The notes: generated by a model not told the origin, from the sequence alone. 46,740 nt of DNA from Burkholderiales bacterium (GCA_947372465.1 CANBTT010000017.1:1-46740); one strand, 5' to 3'. Positions 1 to 8,885 are shown, counted from the first letter of the stretch. Made by a program: numbers and translations.

Positions 1-105
1 ACTGTTTATGACATGTGCAAAGCTGTTGACCGTGGCATGGTGATGACGTCTGTTTACCTGTTGGAGAAGCATGGCGGCCGCTCTGGAAGCTTCAAGGCGG
101 ATTGA
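1..105 (+). CDS. moaC: Cyclic pyranopterin monophosphate synthase MoaC, C-terminal end only
   Basis: The first 34 codons, read in frame 1 and ending at TGA 103-105, give the tail of MoaC. The stretch [14 protein letters not shown] followed by [15 protein letters not shown] matches the conserved MoaC C-terminus (E. coli has IYDMCKAV and KSGGKSGDF). MoaC works in the cytoplasm as a hexamer. With MoaA it converts GTP to cyclic pyranopterin monophosphate, the first stage of molybdenum cofactor synthesis. The rest of the gene lies outside the window. It is followed at once by a hairpin terminator shared with the convergent terC-family gene. A molybdenum enzyme homologue lies further along, at 13471-15780, but nothing links the two here. 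Confidence 0.9.
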   Translation, partial: TVYDMCKAVDRGMVMTSVYLLEKHGGRSGSFKAD

Positions 106-115
106 GGGCTCATAA

Positions 116-146
116 AAAAAGCCCTTGAAATTTTCAAGGGCTTTTT
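116..146. terminator. Bidirectional rho-independent terminator
   Basis: GCCCTTGAAA and TTTCAAGGGC form a nearly perfect palindrome at 121-141, flanked by A-run 114-120 and T-run 142-146, so it has a T-tract on either strand. It separates the converging ends of moaC (stop at 105) and the terC-family gene (stop at 166). Confidence 0.85.
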
Positions 147-165
147 AAAAATGAGCACTTAAAAG

Positions 166-870
166 TCAGTGTGCATCAGTTGGTGCTTCTTCCTTGTGTG
201 AGGACTTGTTTTTTAAGTAATTGCCCAATAGGACCACGAACGCTGCACACGCTGCGGGGACGAGGTATTGCAGCAAGGCCGTGGCATGAATCCAATCGTG
301 TATGGCGCTATCGTTGATGATCGCCTCACCACTCACCCAGCCAATCAAAGCCGCGCCAAGCGTCACAATGATGGGGAAGCGTGACATGAGGGTCATCATT
401 AAATTGCTGCTAAAAATGATAAGGGGAATGCTGATGGCCAAACCAAGGACCAATAAAATCATGGATCCTTTTGCCGCAGCCGCCACGCCAATCACATTGT
501 CCAAACTCATGACCAAATCGGCGATCAATATGGTGATGATGGCCGAGCGCAAATTGGAGTGCTCTTTGGCATCGCCTTCTTCGCCGTCATCGTCTTCGGA
601 CAGCAACTGAACGCCGATCCATAAAAGAAGCACGCCACCAATGATTTGAAGGAAAGGCAATTCGAGCAATTTTGCTGCCACGACCGTCAATACAATCCTT
701 AAAAAAACAGCGGCCCCTGAACCCCAGAGGATGGCAAGCTTTCTTTCCCTTGGTGGCAATGTTCTTGCGGCCAAGGCAATAACAACCGCGTTGTCGCCTG
801 ATAAAAGGATGTTGATCAAAATGATGTTGAACAACCCGATCCAAAAGTCTGCAGTTTGTAGAAATTCCAT
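166..870 (-). CDS. TerC/YjbE-family integral membrane protein, probable metal exporter
   Basis: A 234-residue multi-spanning membrane protein of the TerC superfamily. Two copies of the family's acidic motif are visible: SGDNAVVIALAAR near residue 24 and MSLDNVIGVAAAA near 120. The internal duplication and the acidic loop EDDDGEEGDAKE between the halves fit the YjbE-like subgroup, several members of which export manganese. The substrate here is inferred from family only. The start is the ATG at 868-870, which opens MEFLQTADFWIGLFNII, a typical first helix. The YjbE group is often controlled by the yybP-ykoY manganese riboswitch. The 107-base upstream gap is mostly filled by the sucD terminator and leaves little room for one. 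The gene stands alone, ending against the moaC terminator. Confidence 0.85.
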   Translation of the reverse strand: MEFLQTADFWIGLFNIILINILLSGDNAVVIALAARTLPPRERKLAILWGSGAAVFLRIVLTVVAAKLLELPFLQIIGGVLLLWIGVQLLSEDDDGEEGDAKEHSNLRSAIITILIADLVMSLDNVIGVAAAAKGSMILLVLGLAISIPLIIFSSNLMMTLMSRFPIIVTLGAALIGWVSGEAIINDSAIHDWIHATALLQYLVPAACAAFVVLLGNYLKNKSSHKEEAPTDAH

Positions 871-916
871 ATGAATGGCTGATGGTTAGTTGGTTTAAAG
901 AATAGGAAACAAGTAC

Positions 917-964
917 AAAAAAACGATGACTCGATCTTTTAATTCTAAAAGTTAAAAGATCGAG
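917..964 (-). terminator. Rho-independent terminator of sucCD
   Basis: A 13-bp perfect stem (930-942 pairing with 952-964; core CTCGATCTTTTAA) with a 9-base loop lies 14 bases past the sucD stop. On the reverse strand it is followed, after six bases, by a run of seven T (917-923). Confidence 0.8.
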
Positions 965-977
965 CCAATCATAAAAC

Positions 978-1871
978 TTAGAGCATGGCTTTGAGCAATT
1001 TGGCCATTTCTGATGGATTTCGTGTGACCTTGAAGCCACAGGCCTCCATGATGGAGAGTTTGGCATCCGCGGTATCGTCTCCACCAGAAATCAAGGCGCC
1101 GGCATGCCCCATGCGTTTGCCTGCGGGAGCTGTAACGCCTGCAATAAAGCCAACAATTGGTTTTTTCATATTGGCTTTGCACCAACGCGCTGCCTCAGCT
1201 TCGTCAGGGCCACCAATTTCACCAATCATGATGACGGCGTCGGTATCGGGGTCATCATTGAATGCTTTCATGACGTCAATGTGCTTTAAGCCATTGATGG
1301 GGTCGCCTCCAATGCCAACGGCGCTGGATTGGCCCAGTCCAATCTCAGTCAGTTGAGCAACCGCTTCATAGGTCAATGTACCGGATCTCGATACAACGCC
1401 GATGCGTCCTTTTCTGTGAATATGTCCAGGCATGATGCCGATTTTGATTTCATCTGGCGTAATGAGTCCAGGGCAGTTGGGGCCTAGAAGCAGCGTTTTC
1501 TTGCCCCCAGCCGCTTCTTTGGCTTTCATTTTGTTTCTTACTTCCAGCATGTCTCGCACGGGAATGCCTTCGGTGATACAAATTGCCAAGTCCAAATCGG
1601 CCTCAATGGCCTCCCAAATGGCTGCAGCAGCTCCCGCTGGGGGCACGTAAATCACTGAAACGGTTGCCCCTGTTTCATGAGCGGCTTCCTTAACGGATCC
1701 AAAAATTGGGATATCAAAAATCTTCTCTCCGGCCTTTTTTGGATTAACGCCAGCGACAAAGCATTGTTTTCCATTGGCGTATTCTTGGCACTTCTCAGTA
1801 TGGAATTGACCGGTTTTCCCGGTAATGCCTTGGGTGATGACTTTGGTGTTTTTGTTGATATAGATAGACAT
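978..1871 (-). CDS. sucD: Succinyl-CoA synthetase (ADP-forming) alpha subunit
   Basis: SucD pairs with SucC in the TCA-cycle enzyme that converts succinyl-CoA, phosphate and a nucleoside diphosphate to succinate, CoA and NTP. The 297-residue length is that of the family. An N-terminal CoA-binding Rossmann region (GITGKTGQFHTEK) is followed by LLGPNCPGLI and a ligase domain. The phosphohistidine lies in GHAGALISGG near residue 256. ATG at 1869-1871 has AAGGA about eight bases upstream. It follows sucC with a 17-base gap, so the two are one operon ending at the 917-964 terminator. Confidence 0.97.
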   Translation of the reverse strand: MSIYINKNTKVITQGITGKTGQFHTEKCQEYANGKQCFVAGVNPKKAGEKIFDIPIFGSVKEAAHETGATVSVIYVPPAGAAAAIWEAIEADLDLAICITEGIPVRDMLEVRNKMKAKEAAGGKKTLLLGPNCPGLITPDEIKIGIMPGHIHRKGRIGVVSRSGTLTYEAVAQLTEIGLGQSSAVGIGGDPINGLKHIDVMKAFNDDPDTDAVIMIGEIGGPDEAEAARWCKANMKKPIVGFIAGVTAPAGKRMGHAGALISGGDDTADAKLSIMEACGFKVTRNPSEMAKLLKAML

Positions 1872-1888
1872 GTTGAAATCCTTGGGAC

Positions 1889-3049
1889 TTATTTCAATGC
1901 TGCAACGACTTTTTGAGCCGCTTCAGCCATGGTGTCAGCACTGATGATGGGCAGACCAGACTCGGCAAGCATTTTCTTGCCCAGCTCCTCGTTGGTCCCT
2001 TTCATGCGCACAACCAAGGGCACACTCAAGTTGACGGCCTTGCAGGCGGTGATAACGCCAGTTGCAATGGTGTCGCAACGCATGATGCCACCAAAAATAT
2101 TGACCAAAATCGCTTTGACTTTGGGGTTCTTGAGCATGATTTTAAAAGCCTCAGTGACTTTTTCAGGCGTCGCACCCCCACCAACGTCAAGGAAGTTGGC
2201 GGGCTCTGCACCAAAGAGTTTAATGGTATCCATGGTGGCCATGGCCAAACCTGCGCCGTTGACCAAGCACCCAATGTTGCCGTCAAGGCTGATGTAGGCG
2301 AGGTCAAACTTGCTCGCCTCAATTTCAGCAGGGTCCTCTTCATCGAGATCTCGATAGGCCACGATTTCTGGGTGTCTAAACAAGGCATTTGGATCAAAAT
2401 TGAATTTGGCATCAAGAGCTTTGATGTGGCCGTTGCCCTCAAGAATCAAGGGGTTGATCTCCGCCAAAGAGCAATCGGTGTCCATATAAGCTTTGTACAA
2501 ACCCTTCATCACTTGAACGGCTTCAGCTTGAGACGCATCTGGAACACCGATTCCGCGTGCCAATTCTTGAGCTTGGGTGTCCAACAATCCCATTAAGGGG
2601 TCCACAAAGACTTTGATGATTTTCTCAGGCGTGGCATGAGCAACTTCTTCGATGTCCATGCCCCCTTCAGAAGAGGCCATGAGGGCTATTTTTTGAGACG
2701 CGCGATCGGTCACCACGGAGACGTAGTATTCCTTTTTGATGTCTGCGCCCTCTTCAATCAAGAGTCGACGTACTTTCTGTCCAAGCGGGCCTGTCTGGTG
2801 GGTGACAAGTTGCATGCCAAGAATTTCGCCAGCCAGTTGCTTGACCTCTTCAATAGAGCGAGCCAATTTGACACCGCCGCCTTTGCCGCGACCACCCGCA
2901 TGAATTTGAGCTTTAACGACCCAAACAGGTCCGCCAAGCTTTTGTGCGGCTTCAACAGCCTCCTGAACAGTAAAAGCTGGAATTCCTCTTGGAACGGGCA
3001 CGCCAAACTGACGCAAAATTTCTTTGCCTTGGTATTCGTGAATTTTCAT
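1889..3049 (-). CDS. sucC: Succinyl-CoA synthetase (ADP-forming) beta subunit
   Basis: The 386-residue beta subunit carries the nucleotide- and succinate-binding sites of succinyl-CoA synthetase. The N-terminal ATP-grasp fold starts [20 protein letters not shown] and contains the glycine-rich [15 protein letters not shown] segment near residues 46-60. The C-terminal domain has FLDVGGGA and [11 protein letters not shown], typical of SucC. The first gene of the sucCD operon, it is divergent from argC across a 188-base gap. I could not pick a convincing promoter there. The ribosome site is weak (AAGAGA about six bases before ATG). In many Burkholderiales sucCD lies directly beyond recX, but here argC lies between. 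Confidence 0.97.
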   Translation of the reverse strand: MKIHEYQGKEILRQFGVPVPRGIPAFTVQEAVEAAQKLGGPVWVVKAQIHAGGRGKGGGVKLARSIEEVKQLAGEILGMQLVTHQTGPLGQKVRRLLIEEGADIKKEYYVSVVTDRASQKIALMASSEGGMDIEEVAHATPEKIIKVFVDPLMGLLDTQAQELARGIGVPDASQAEAVQVMKGLYKAYMDTDCSLAEINPLILEGNGHIKALDAKFNFDPNALFRHPEIVAYRDLDEEDPAEIEASKFDLAYISLDGNIGCLVNGAGLAMATMDTIKLFGAEPANFLDVGGGATPEKVTEAFKIMLKNPKVKAILVNIFGGIMRCDTIATGVITACKAVNLSVPLVVRMKGTNEELGKKMLAESGLPIISADTMAEAAQKVVAALK

Positions 3050-3237
3050 GTTGTTCTCTTAATTCGGAAGGAGGGGGACATAGAGCCAAAGGGGCCGCAA
3101 ATGGAGAAAATAAGGGTCAGCGATTGGTTCTAAACTTTACCGCCTCGAAATGTATCATGTTCAGATGCATTAGTCTTCCCTTTTGCTTACAATTGGCTTA
3201 AAAATACAGTTAACCCACCGACATTGTAGACTTATTC

Positions 3238-4170
3238 ATGCATAAAATTTTCATTGATGGAGAGGCCGGTACCACAGGACTGCAGATTAAAAGTCAGCTT
3301 GAGTCTGTTCCTGGACTGGAGCTCATGACGATTGCTCCGGCTGAGCGCAAGGATCCTCAGGCCAAGTTGGGGTTAATGGCGAATGCAGACTTGGTCATTT
3401 TGTGCTTGCATGATGATGCGGCGAGACAATCTGTTTTGCTCATCGATGAAATCAGTGGAAAAAAACCGAAAATCATTGATGCTTCAACTGCTCATCGTAC
3501 GCAAAGCGATTGGATTTATGGTTTTCCTGAGCTGGATGCGGATCAAGAGGAAAAGATTCGATCTGCTCAAAAACTTGCCAATCCTGGGTGCTATGCCACG
3601 GGAGCCATTGCTCTGCTTCGCCCACTGATGAGCGCGGGACTCTTGCCGCTGAATTTGCCTTTGAGTTTGCCAAGTGTGAGCGGTTACTCGGGGGGGGGTA
3701 AGAGCATGATCGAGGACTATGAGGGCGGGCGGGCACCTTTGATGGACTATTACGCTTTGGGCTTGGAGCACAAGCACATACCTGAAATCATGAAATACGG
3801 CGGCATCAGTAAACGTCCCTTGTTTATCCCATCGGTGGGTAACTTTAGACAAGGGATGGTTGTTCAATTGCCGCTTCATCTGGAGCAATTGCCTGAGGGC
3901 GTTACGCCTGAAAAAATTCGTCAAACCTATGAGAGCCACTACAGTGCGATCAAGAACAGTTTTGTCAATGTATTGCCTCGACAAAGTAGCATGCATTTTG
4001 ATGCAACGGCCCTCAACAACACGAACCGACTAGAGATTGCTGTTTTTGACAATGTTGAAAAAGGCCATTTGGTTTTGATGGCACGCTTGGACAATTTGGG
4101 CAAAGGCGCCAGTGGCGCTGCGGTTCAAAATTTACATTTGATGTTGGATTTGGAGCCTTTGCGGCCTTGA
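3238..4170 (+). CDS. argC: N-acetyl-gamma-glutamyl-phosphate reductase, short form
   Basis: ArgC reduces N-acetyl-glutamyl-5-phosphate with NADPH to the semialdehyde, the third step of arginine synthesis. At 310 residues this is the shorter ArgC class rather than the roughly 340-residue E. coli type. The N-terminal Rossmann motif is [13 protein letters not shown] (residues 5-17), and the catalytic cysteine is C118 in [10 protein letters not shown] dimerisation domain follows, with HKHIPEI near residue 178. ATG at 3238 directly opens the conserved MHKIFIDGE start. It is a single-gene unit between reverse-strand sucC and recX, convergent with recX (32-base gap). No other arginine gene is in the window. 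The function call is firm; its placement between recX and sucCD is unusual. Confidence 0.95.
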   Translation: MHKIFIDGEAGTTGLQIKSQLESVPGLELMTIAPAERKDPQAKLGLMANADLVILCLHDDAARQSVLLIDEISGKKPKIIDASTAHRTQSDWIYGFPELDADQEEKIRSAQKLANPGCYATGAIALLRPLMSAGLLPLNLPLSLPSVSGYSGGGKSMIEDYEGGRAPLMDYYALGLEHKHIPEIMKYGGISKRPLFIPSVGNFRQGMVVQLPLHLEQLPEGVTPEKIRQTYESHYSAIKNSFVNVLPRQSSMHFDATALNNTNRLEIAVFDNVEKGHLVLMARLDNLGKGASGAAVQNLHLMLDLEPLRP

Positions 4171-4202
4171 GGCACCAAGGATTTGGCCTCTCGTGGGTGG
4201 CC

Positions 4203-4685
4203 TCAGGCTTGTTCGGCGCGCTCGTCCTTGAATCCTGCGTAGATGATCTTCAAGATGGCCATTGAAAACCCGCGCGTGAGCATGAATCTCATTTGTTGAT
4301 CGGTCTCTTTTGGGGTGTCTGGCAAGGCACCAAATTTTTTGAGCCAGAGCGCTTTGGCCCGCTCTAGCTCTGTGGTTTTTAAATCATCCAAGACGCTTTG
4401 TGCAACATCCATTGGGACGCCTTTTTGTTTCATTTCTGCTTGAATGCGTCGAGTGCCCAGTTTAGATTCTTTGCGCGATGCGATCGACAAGGCATTGCGT
4501 TTTTCGTTTAAAAAATCCTTGAGCTCCAACTCATTCAAAACCCTTTCGAGTTCACCCTCCTCGGTTTCGTAGGGTGTGAGTTTTTTGAGAAGTTCTTGTC
4601 TTGAGTACTCTCTTTGTGACAAGGCTCGCAAAGCGCGGGACTTCAAGCTCAGGAGAGGGAAATTTCTGTGCTGACGGTTAAACAT
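4203..4685 (-). CDS. recX: RecA regulatory protein RecX
   Basis: RecX binds RecA filaments and inhibits their extension, tempering recombination and the SOS response. The protein is about 160 residues, mostly helical with three-helix repeats. Recognisable family segments are ALRALSQREYSRQELLKKL, the first repeat, and SIASRKESKLGTRRIQAEMKQKG in the middle. I start it at the ATG 4683-4685 (MFNRQHRNF); a TTG three codons upstream is the alternative. Neither start has a visible Shine-Dalgarno. It lies 143 bases after recA in the same direction. A strong hairpin sits in that gap just ahead of the start, probably keeping RecX low relative to RecA. Confidence 0.92.
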   Translation of the reverse strand: MFNRQHRNFPLLSLKSRALRALSQREYSRQELLKKLTPYETEEGELERVLNELELKDFLNEKRNALSIASRKESKLGTRRIQAEMKQKGVPMDVAQSVLDDLKTTELERAKALWLKKFGALPDTPKETDQQMRFMLTRGFSMAILKIIYAGFKDERAEQA

Positions 4686-4702
4686 GGTGTGCAATCATGG
4701 GG

Positions 4703-4740
4703 ACCAACACTCGACAAGCTGCGTGTTGTTGAGTGTTGGT
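4703..4740 (-). promoter_or_regulatory. Intercistronic hairpin between recA and recX
   Basis: ACCAACACTC at 4703-4712 pairs perfectly with GAGTGTTGGT at 4731-4740, and the stem continues inward with ACAA/TTGT after one mismatched pair. No T-run follows on the reverse strand, so it is not a textbook terminator. It ends 17 bases before the recX ATG and may limit read-through or translation of recX. In E. coli the recA-recX gap also holds a hairpin (a terminator) that limits recX expression. Confidence 0.6.
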
Positions 4741-4828
4741 CTGTGGTTAAGACGATGAGGTTGATGTAGGTGAATCAGGCAGAGGTACGGTCTTTTCATA
4801 TTGCAAAGAGGCATGTCTTTGAGGGTTT

Positions 4829-5902
4829 TTAATCCCCTTTGGTCGCAGTGTCGATTGCAGGTGAGCTCAGCGCCAGAGGAACGGCTGGAATGCCGAGCGA
4901 TTCACGCACCTTGTTTTCAATTTCATGGGCCAGCGCGGGGTTTTCACGCAAAAATTCACGAGAATTGTCACGTCCTTGACCAATTTTTTCACCGTTGTAA
5001 GCGTACCAGGCACCTGATTTATCAATCACGCGAGCTGTCACGCCCAGGTCAATGACTTCGCCATGACGCGAGATGCCTTCGCCAAACAAAATATCAAACT
5101 CAGCCGTTTTGAAGGGCGGGGCCACTTTGTTTTTGACGACTTTTACTTTTGTTTCGTTGCCAATGGCTTCTTCACCCTTTTTGATGGTCCCGGTGCGACG
5201 AATATCAAGGCGCACTGAGGCATAGAATTTCAGTGCATTGCCGCCCGTGGTGGTCTCTGGGGAGCCAAACATCACGCCAATTTTCATGCGAATTTGGTTG
5301 ATGAAAATGACCATGCAGTTGGTTTTTTTGATGGTTGCGGTCAATTTGCGCAGTGCTTGGCTCATGAGTCGTGCTTGTAGACCGGGTAAAGAGTCACCCA
5401 TGTCACCTTCGAGTTCGGCTTTTGGTGTCAAGGCGGCAACAGAATCGATGACGATGAGGTCAACCGCGCCGGAACGCACCAAACTATCAACGATCTCAAG
5501 CGCTTGCTCGCCCGTGTCGGGCTGCGAAATCAAAAGATCTTGTAAGTTAACGCCTAACTTTTGAGCATATTGAATGTCCAAAGCGTGCTCGGCGTCAACA
5601 AATGCGCATGTGCCGTTTTGTTTTTGCATTTCTGCAATCACCTGCAGTGTCAAGGTGGTTTTTCCAGAGGACTCTGGGCCATAAATTTCAATGACCCTTC
5701 CTCTAGGCAGCCCGCCAACCCCTAAAGCGATGTCCAAGCCAAGGGAGCCAGTCGATACCACTTGGATGTCTTCAATGACCTCTCCTTCTCCCAGGCGCAT
5801 GATGGTTCCTTTGCCAAATTGTTTTTCAATTTGAGCAAGTGCTGCTTGCAGGGCTTTGTTTTTTTCTGTAGTTGCTGCGAGGCCTTTGACGGGTGCGTCC
5901 AT
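4829..5902 (-). CDS. recA: DNA recombinase RecA
   Basis: RecA polymerises on single-stranded DNA, catalyses strand exchange, and stimulates LexA self-cleavage. The 357-residue protein shows the N-terminal polymerisation helix, Walker A GPESSGKT at residues 75-82, Walker [11 protein letters not shown], the L1/L2 region ending [14 protein letters not shown], and [20 protein letters not shown] at 5900-5902 has AAAGGA six bases upstream. It is followed by recX on the same strand. A promoter and LexA-like palindrome lie upstream at 5960-6006, as expected for an SOS-induced gene. Confidence 0.98.
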   Translation of the reverse strand: MDAPVKGLAATTEKNKALQAALAQIEKQFGKGTIMRLGEGEVIEDIQVVSTGSLGLDIALGVGGLPRGRVIEIYGPESSGKTTLTLQVIAEMQKQNGTCAFVDAEHALDIQYAQKLGVNLQDLLISQPDTGEQALEIVDSLVRSGAVDLIVIDSVAALTPKAELEGDMGDSLPGLQARLMSQALRKLTATIKKTNCMVIFINQIRMKIGVMFGSPETTTGGNALKFYASVRLDIRRTGTIKKGEEAIGNETKVKVVKNKVAPPFKTAEFDILFGEGISRHGEVIDLGVTARVIDKSGAWYAYNGEKIGQGRDNSREFLRENPALAHEIENKVRESLGIPAVPLALSSPAIDTATKGD

Positions 5903-5959
5903 GAAAAATCCTTTAAAATCAGTAAGTTAAGTTTTCAGTAATTGAAGCCACCCAAAACA

Positions 5960-6006
5960 ACTGGATGCTTAACCAGTAATTTATCGCAAGAGTCACCTCT
6001 TGTAAA
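5960..6006 (-). promoter_or_regulatory. recA promoter with overlapping LexA-type operator
   Basis: On the reverse strand, TTTACA (6001-6006) and TAAATT (5978-5983) are separated by 17 bases. Directly downstream of the -10, where transcription should begin, lies the palindrome ACTGG-N8-CCAGT (5960-5977). This keeps the CTG-N10-CAG skeleton of the proteobacterial LexA box, with G/C in place of the consensus T/A at the fourth position. The position next to the recA -10 is the main support. Binding is inferred; lexA is not in the window. Confidence 0.55.
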
Positions 6007-6052
6007 TAGGAATTTTGGTCAGTTTACTTGACTAAATGTTATCATCTGTCAC

Positions 6053-6565
6053 ATGGGCCGTTCAGCATCAAAAACCATTAGCTTTCCAGACTGGAGGCAA
6101 AACCATTTGGGTCGCTTGTTGGGACAAGCGATGAGGCGTTTTGATGAGCGTGTTTTTGACTTGATGTCGCACGATGTGCGTGTGCCCCTGGCCTTGTCGA
6201 ATTTGGCAAGCCGAGGACAAGTCAGTGCTGCGCATATTCACATCACAAGGCATCTGCCGCTCGAGGGTGCTCAATTAACGCAGCTCGCGCAAAGTGCGGG
6301 CATGACCAAGCAAGCCATGGCGGAGTTGGTGGATCAATGCGAGGCGTGGGGATTGATTTCCAAAGCACCGGATTTAAGAGATAAAAGAGCAAAAAGCATT
6401 CGTTTTACGGAATTGGGCATGGCCTGGCTAAAGGCTTTTGAATTGGCGGTGAATCAAGCCGAACAAGAGTTCAAAACGGAGGTCGGTGTGGACGTTGCAA
6501 CTGTGATCAGCTTGGGGTTGGAGGTTTATGCAGATTCTCAACGCAATTTGCCCAATGGGTTCTAA
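6053..6565 (+). CDS. MarR-family transcriptional regulator
   Basis: A 170-residue protein with a winged helix-turn-helix of the MarR type. The recognition region is QLTQLAQSAGMTKQAMAELVDQCEAWGLISKAPDLRDKRAKSI, where SAGMTKQAMAELVD is the helix-turn-helix and DLRDKRAKSIRFT the wing with its DxRxK pattern. Flanking helices form the dimer interface. MarR proteins usually bind operators as dimers and respond to small phenolic or hydrophobic ligands; the ligand here is unknown. It is divergent from recA across 150 bases that also hold the recA promoter. A response-regulator gene starts 35 bases after its stop, so the three forward genes at 6053-8885 may form one unit. Confidence 0.85.
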   Translation: MGRSASKTISFPDWRQNHLGRLLGQAMRRFDERVFDLMSHDVRVPLALSNLASRGQVSAAHIHITRHLPLEGAQLTQLAQSAGMTKQAMAELVDQCEAWGLISKAPDLRDKRAKSIRFTELGMAWLKAFELAVNQAEQEFKTEVGVDVATVISLGLEVYADSQRNLPNGF

Positions 6566-6600
6566 AATGGGAACTGTTCAAATCTTTGGAGGTCCTCGTT

Positions 6601-7278
6601 GTGCGAATTCTGATAGCAGAAGATGACCAAGTCTTGGCGGATGGCTTGTTGCGCAGCTTGCGCTCATCGGGCGCGGTGGTGGACCATGTTGGCAACGGAA
6701 GTGAAGCCGATGCCGTGCTGACGAGCACGGACGAATTTGACTTGTTGATTCTTGACTTGGGCTTGCCAAAGCTTCATGGCTTAGAGGTGTTGAAGAGACT
6801 TCGCGCAAGAGGGAGCACCTGCCCGGTTCTCATTTTGACGGCTGCCGACTCCATAGAGGAGCGAGTGAAAGGTTTGGATTATGGTGCCGATGACTACATG
6901 GCCAAACCGTTCTCTTTGCAAGAACTTGAAGCAAGAGTCAGGGCCTTGATTCGTCGAGGCATGGGGGGCAACAGCGCGTTGATTAAACACGGGCCGATGG
7001 TTTACGATCAAGCCGGTCGCGTGGCCACCATTGATGGCAAGATGGTCGATTTATCGGCCAGAGAGCTGGGTTTGTTGGAAGTCCTTTTACAAAGAACGGG
7101 GCGCTTGGTGAGCAAAGATCAATTGGTCGAGAGGTTGTGCGAGTGGGGGGAAGAGGTCAGCAACAATGCGATCGAGGTGTATATACATCGCTTGAGGAAA
7201 AAGATCGAAAAAGACCCCATCAGAATCGTCACCGTCAGAGGTTTAGGCTATTGCTTAGAAAAGATAGTCAACCAGTGA
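6601..7278 (+). CDS. OmpR/PhoB-family response regulator
   Basis: A 225-residue two-component response regulator. The receiver domain has acidic residues E7, D8 and D9, phospho-acceptor D52 in LILDLGLPKLHG, and a lysine in MAKPFSLQELEARV. The C-terminal winged helix includes LSARELGLLEVLL, the region EVSNNAIEVYIHRLRKKI, and IVTVRGLGYCLE. I chose the GTG at 6601 because GGAGGT (6588-6593) sits seven bases upstream. A TTG at 6586 would add five residues but lies at the edge of that ribosome site. The sensor kinase gene begins 68 bases later. The closest familiar type is TctD/QseB-like, but no tricarboxylate transport genes are nearby, so I assign no symbol. Confidence 0.92.
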   Translation: MRILIAEDDQVLADGLLRSLRSSGAVVDHVGNGSEADAVLTSTDEFDLLILDLGLPKLHGLEVLKRLRARGSTCPVLILTAADSIEERVKGLDYGADDYMAKPFSLQELEARVRALIRRGMGGNSALIKHGPMVYDQAGRVATIDGKMVDLSARELGLLEVLLQRTGRLVSKDQLVERLCEWGEEVSNNAIEVYIHRLRKKIEKDPIRIVTVRGLGYCLEKIVNQ

Positions 7279-7346
7279 ACGATGTTTTCCTCTATTTCAT
7301 CTCCTCTATTTAGGGGTCGGAGCATGCGGCATACAAGAGATCCATC

Positions 7347-8885
7347 GTGAAAATATTTCAGCGCGAACAACCCTCGTTGTTTGGTGGTATTTTGGATTGG
7401 ATGCTGATACCCCTTTTGTTGCTTTGGCCGATCAGCCTGGCCCTTATCTGGTTGGTCGCCGTGGGGGTGGCAAACAAGCCCTATGATCGTGCTTTGGAGC
7501 ATCAAACTCAAACCATAGAACGCCTGCTCGGGGATCAAAACAAATCCATGGATCAGCGCTTGGCTGCGGTCGAGCAGTTGTTCAACAAAAATGACGACTC
7601 AGATCACGTTTTCTTTCAACTGCGCTCCTACTCGGGTGCATTGATTGCTGGTCAGGCTGATTTACCCGTGCCGCAAGATGACGATGCTTTTTTAAAATCA
7701 GAAATACGATTTCGTGACGAGCAACACAACGGTCAAAAGGTTCGAGTCGTTCACCTTTGGTTCAAGGCCAATGTAGAAAACCCGCAAGAGCCTGAGGCCA
7801 AGGCACCGACCCATATCGCGTATTTACTTCAAGTGGCGGAGCCTTACGGAAAAAGAGGCTTGCTGGCGCAAGAGATTGTTAAAGGGGTGTTGTTGCCGCA
7901 ATTGGCTATTTTGCCTCTTGCGATCTTGGTGCTTTGGATTGCGTTGGCAAGAGGGCTTCAGCCTTTGCGACGTCTAGAAGAGCACATCAGGCAAAGAAGG
8001 CCAGATGATTTGAGCCCCTTGGATTACAGAGTCATGCCCATTGAGGTGACGCCATTGGTGTCATCCATCAATGAGTTGTTGTCTAGGCTCAAGAGTTCCA
8101 TCGAGACCAAAAAGAGATTTTTAGCCGATGCGGCACACCAGTTGAAAACACCGCTGGCGGGCCTTCGAATGCAGTCAGAACTGGCGCAAACAGAGAGCTT
8201 ATCCAATATGGAGCTCAAACACACGCTGCGATTGATCGGTTTATCGAGTGTGCGAGCAACACGTGTCGTCAATCAGTTGCTCTCATTGGCGCGCGCCGAG
8301 GTCGGGGCACAATCCATGGCCAAGTTGAGCTGTGACTTGGGAGAGTTGGTTGAGGAGGTTTTGCAAGAGACTTGGCAACTGGCTTCGCAAAAGTACTTGG
8401 ACCTGGGTTATGAGGCCCTGGGTTTTGAGGGGGGATCCTCAAAGCTTGAGCTCAACCCCATTTTGATCAAGGAAATGATTCGTAATTTATTAGAAAATGC
8501 AATCAACTACACGCCTTCAGACTTGCGCAACCCAGGGGTGATCAATTTAAGCATTCATCGCGACGATGAAAAAGAGCAGTTGATCTTTGTCATAGAGGAT
8601 TCCGGCCCCGGTATTTCTGATGTAGAAAAAGAGCTGGTCATTCAGCCCTTTTATAGGAGTCTTGGTGTGGCCAGCCAAGTGGATGGCTCTGGACTTGGTC
8701 TATCCATAGTCAAAGAAATTGCCGATCAGCACCAAGCGCACGTGTATCTAGAGGACGCACAAAGCGATTGGCCTGAAGCGAGCTTGCTGTCCAAGCGCAG
8801 GTCTAGGCAAGGTACAAGCAAGCTCAACGGCTTGAGGGTGAGGGTGGTGTTTGAGTGTCGATCAAAAGAGGCCTCAGGCCCATGA
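7347..8885 (+). CDS. Sensor histidine kinase, TctE/QseC-like
   Basis: A 512-residue inner-membrane kinase, partner of the preceding response regulator. Helix 1 (about residues 20-42) and helix 2 (about 182-202) flank a periplasmic region of roughly 140 residues. A short HAMP-like linker (LARGLQPLRRLEEHI) follows. The phospho-accepting histidine is H264 in DAAHQLKTPLAG. ATP-binding boxes are N (LLENAINYTP), G1 (IEDSGPGI) and G2 (GSGLGLSIVKEI). The start is GTG at 7347, preceded by AGAGA. An acidic, glutamine-rich insertion lies in the periplasmic part. The architecture is that of TctE/QseC kinases; the signal sensed cannot be read from the sequence. Confidence 0.92.
   Translation: MKIFQREQPSLFGGILDWMLIPLLLLWPISLALIWLVAVGVANKPYDRALEHQTQTIERLLGDQNKSMDQRLAAVEQLFNKNDDSDHVFFQLRSYSGALIAGQADLPVPQDDDAFLKSEIRFRDEQHNGQKVRVVHLWFKANVENPQEPEAKAPTHIAYLLQVAEPYGKRGLLAQEIVKGVLLPQLAILPLAILVLWIALARGLQPLRRLEEHIRQRRPDDLSPLDYRVMPIEVTPLVSSINELLSRLKSSIETKKRFLADAAHQLKTPLAGLRMQSELAQTESLSNMELKHTLRLIGLSSVRATRVVNQLLSLARAEVGAQSMAKLSCDLGELVEEVLQETWQLASQKYLDLGYEALGFEGGSSKLELNPILIKEMIRNLLENAINYTPSDLRNPGVINLSIHRDDEKEQLIFVIEDSGPGISDVEKELVIQPFYRSLGVASQVDGSGLGLSIVKEIADQHQAHVYLEDAQSDWPEASLLSKRRSRQGTSKLNGLRVRVVFECRSKEASGP

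Noticed and set aside
871-977. Possible yybP-ykoY manganese riboswitch before the TerC/YjbE gene
   Set aside because: The gap is only about 107 bases and most of it is the sucD terminator hairpin with its T-run. I see no multi-stem riboswitch pattern.
587-1084. 165-residue reverse-strand frame across the terC and sucD ends
   Set aside because: It overlaps two well-supported genes in another frame and has no family features.
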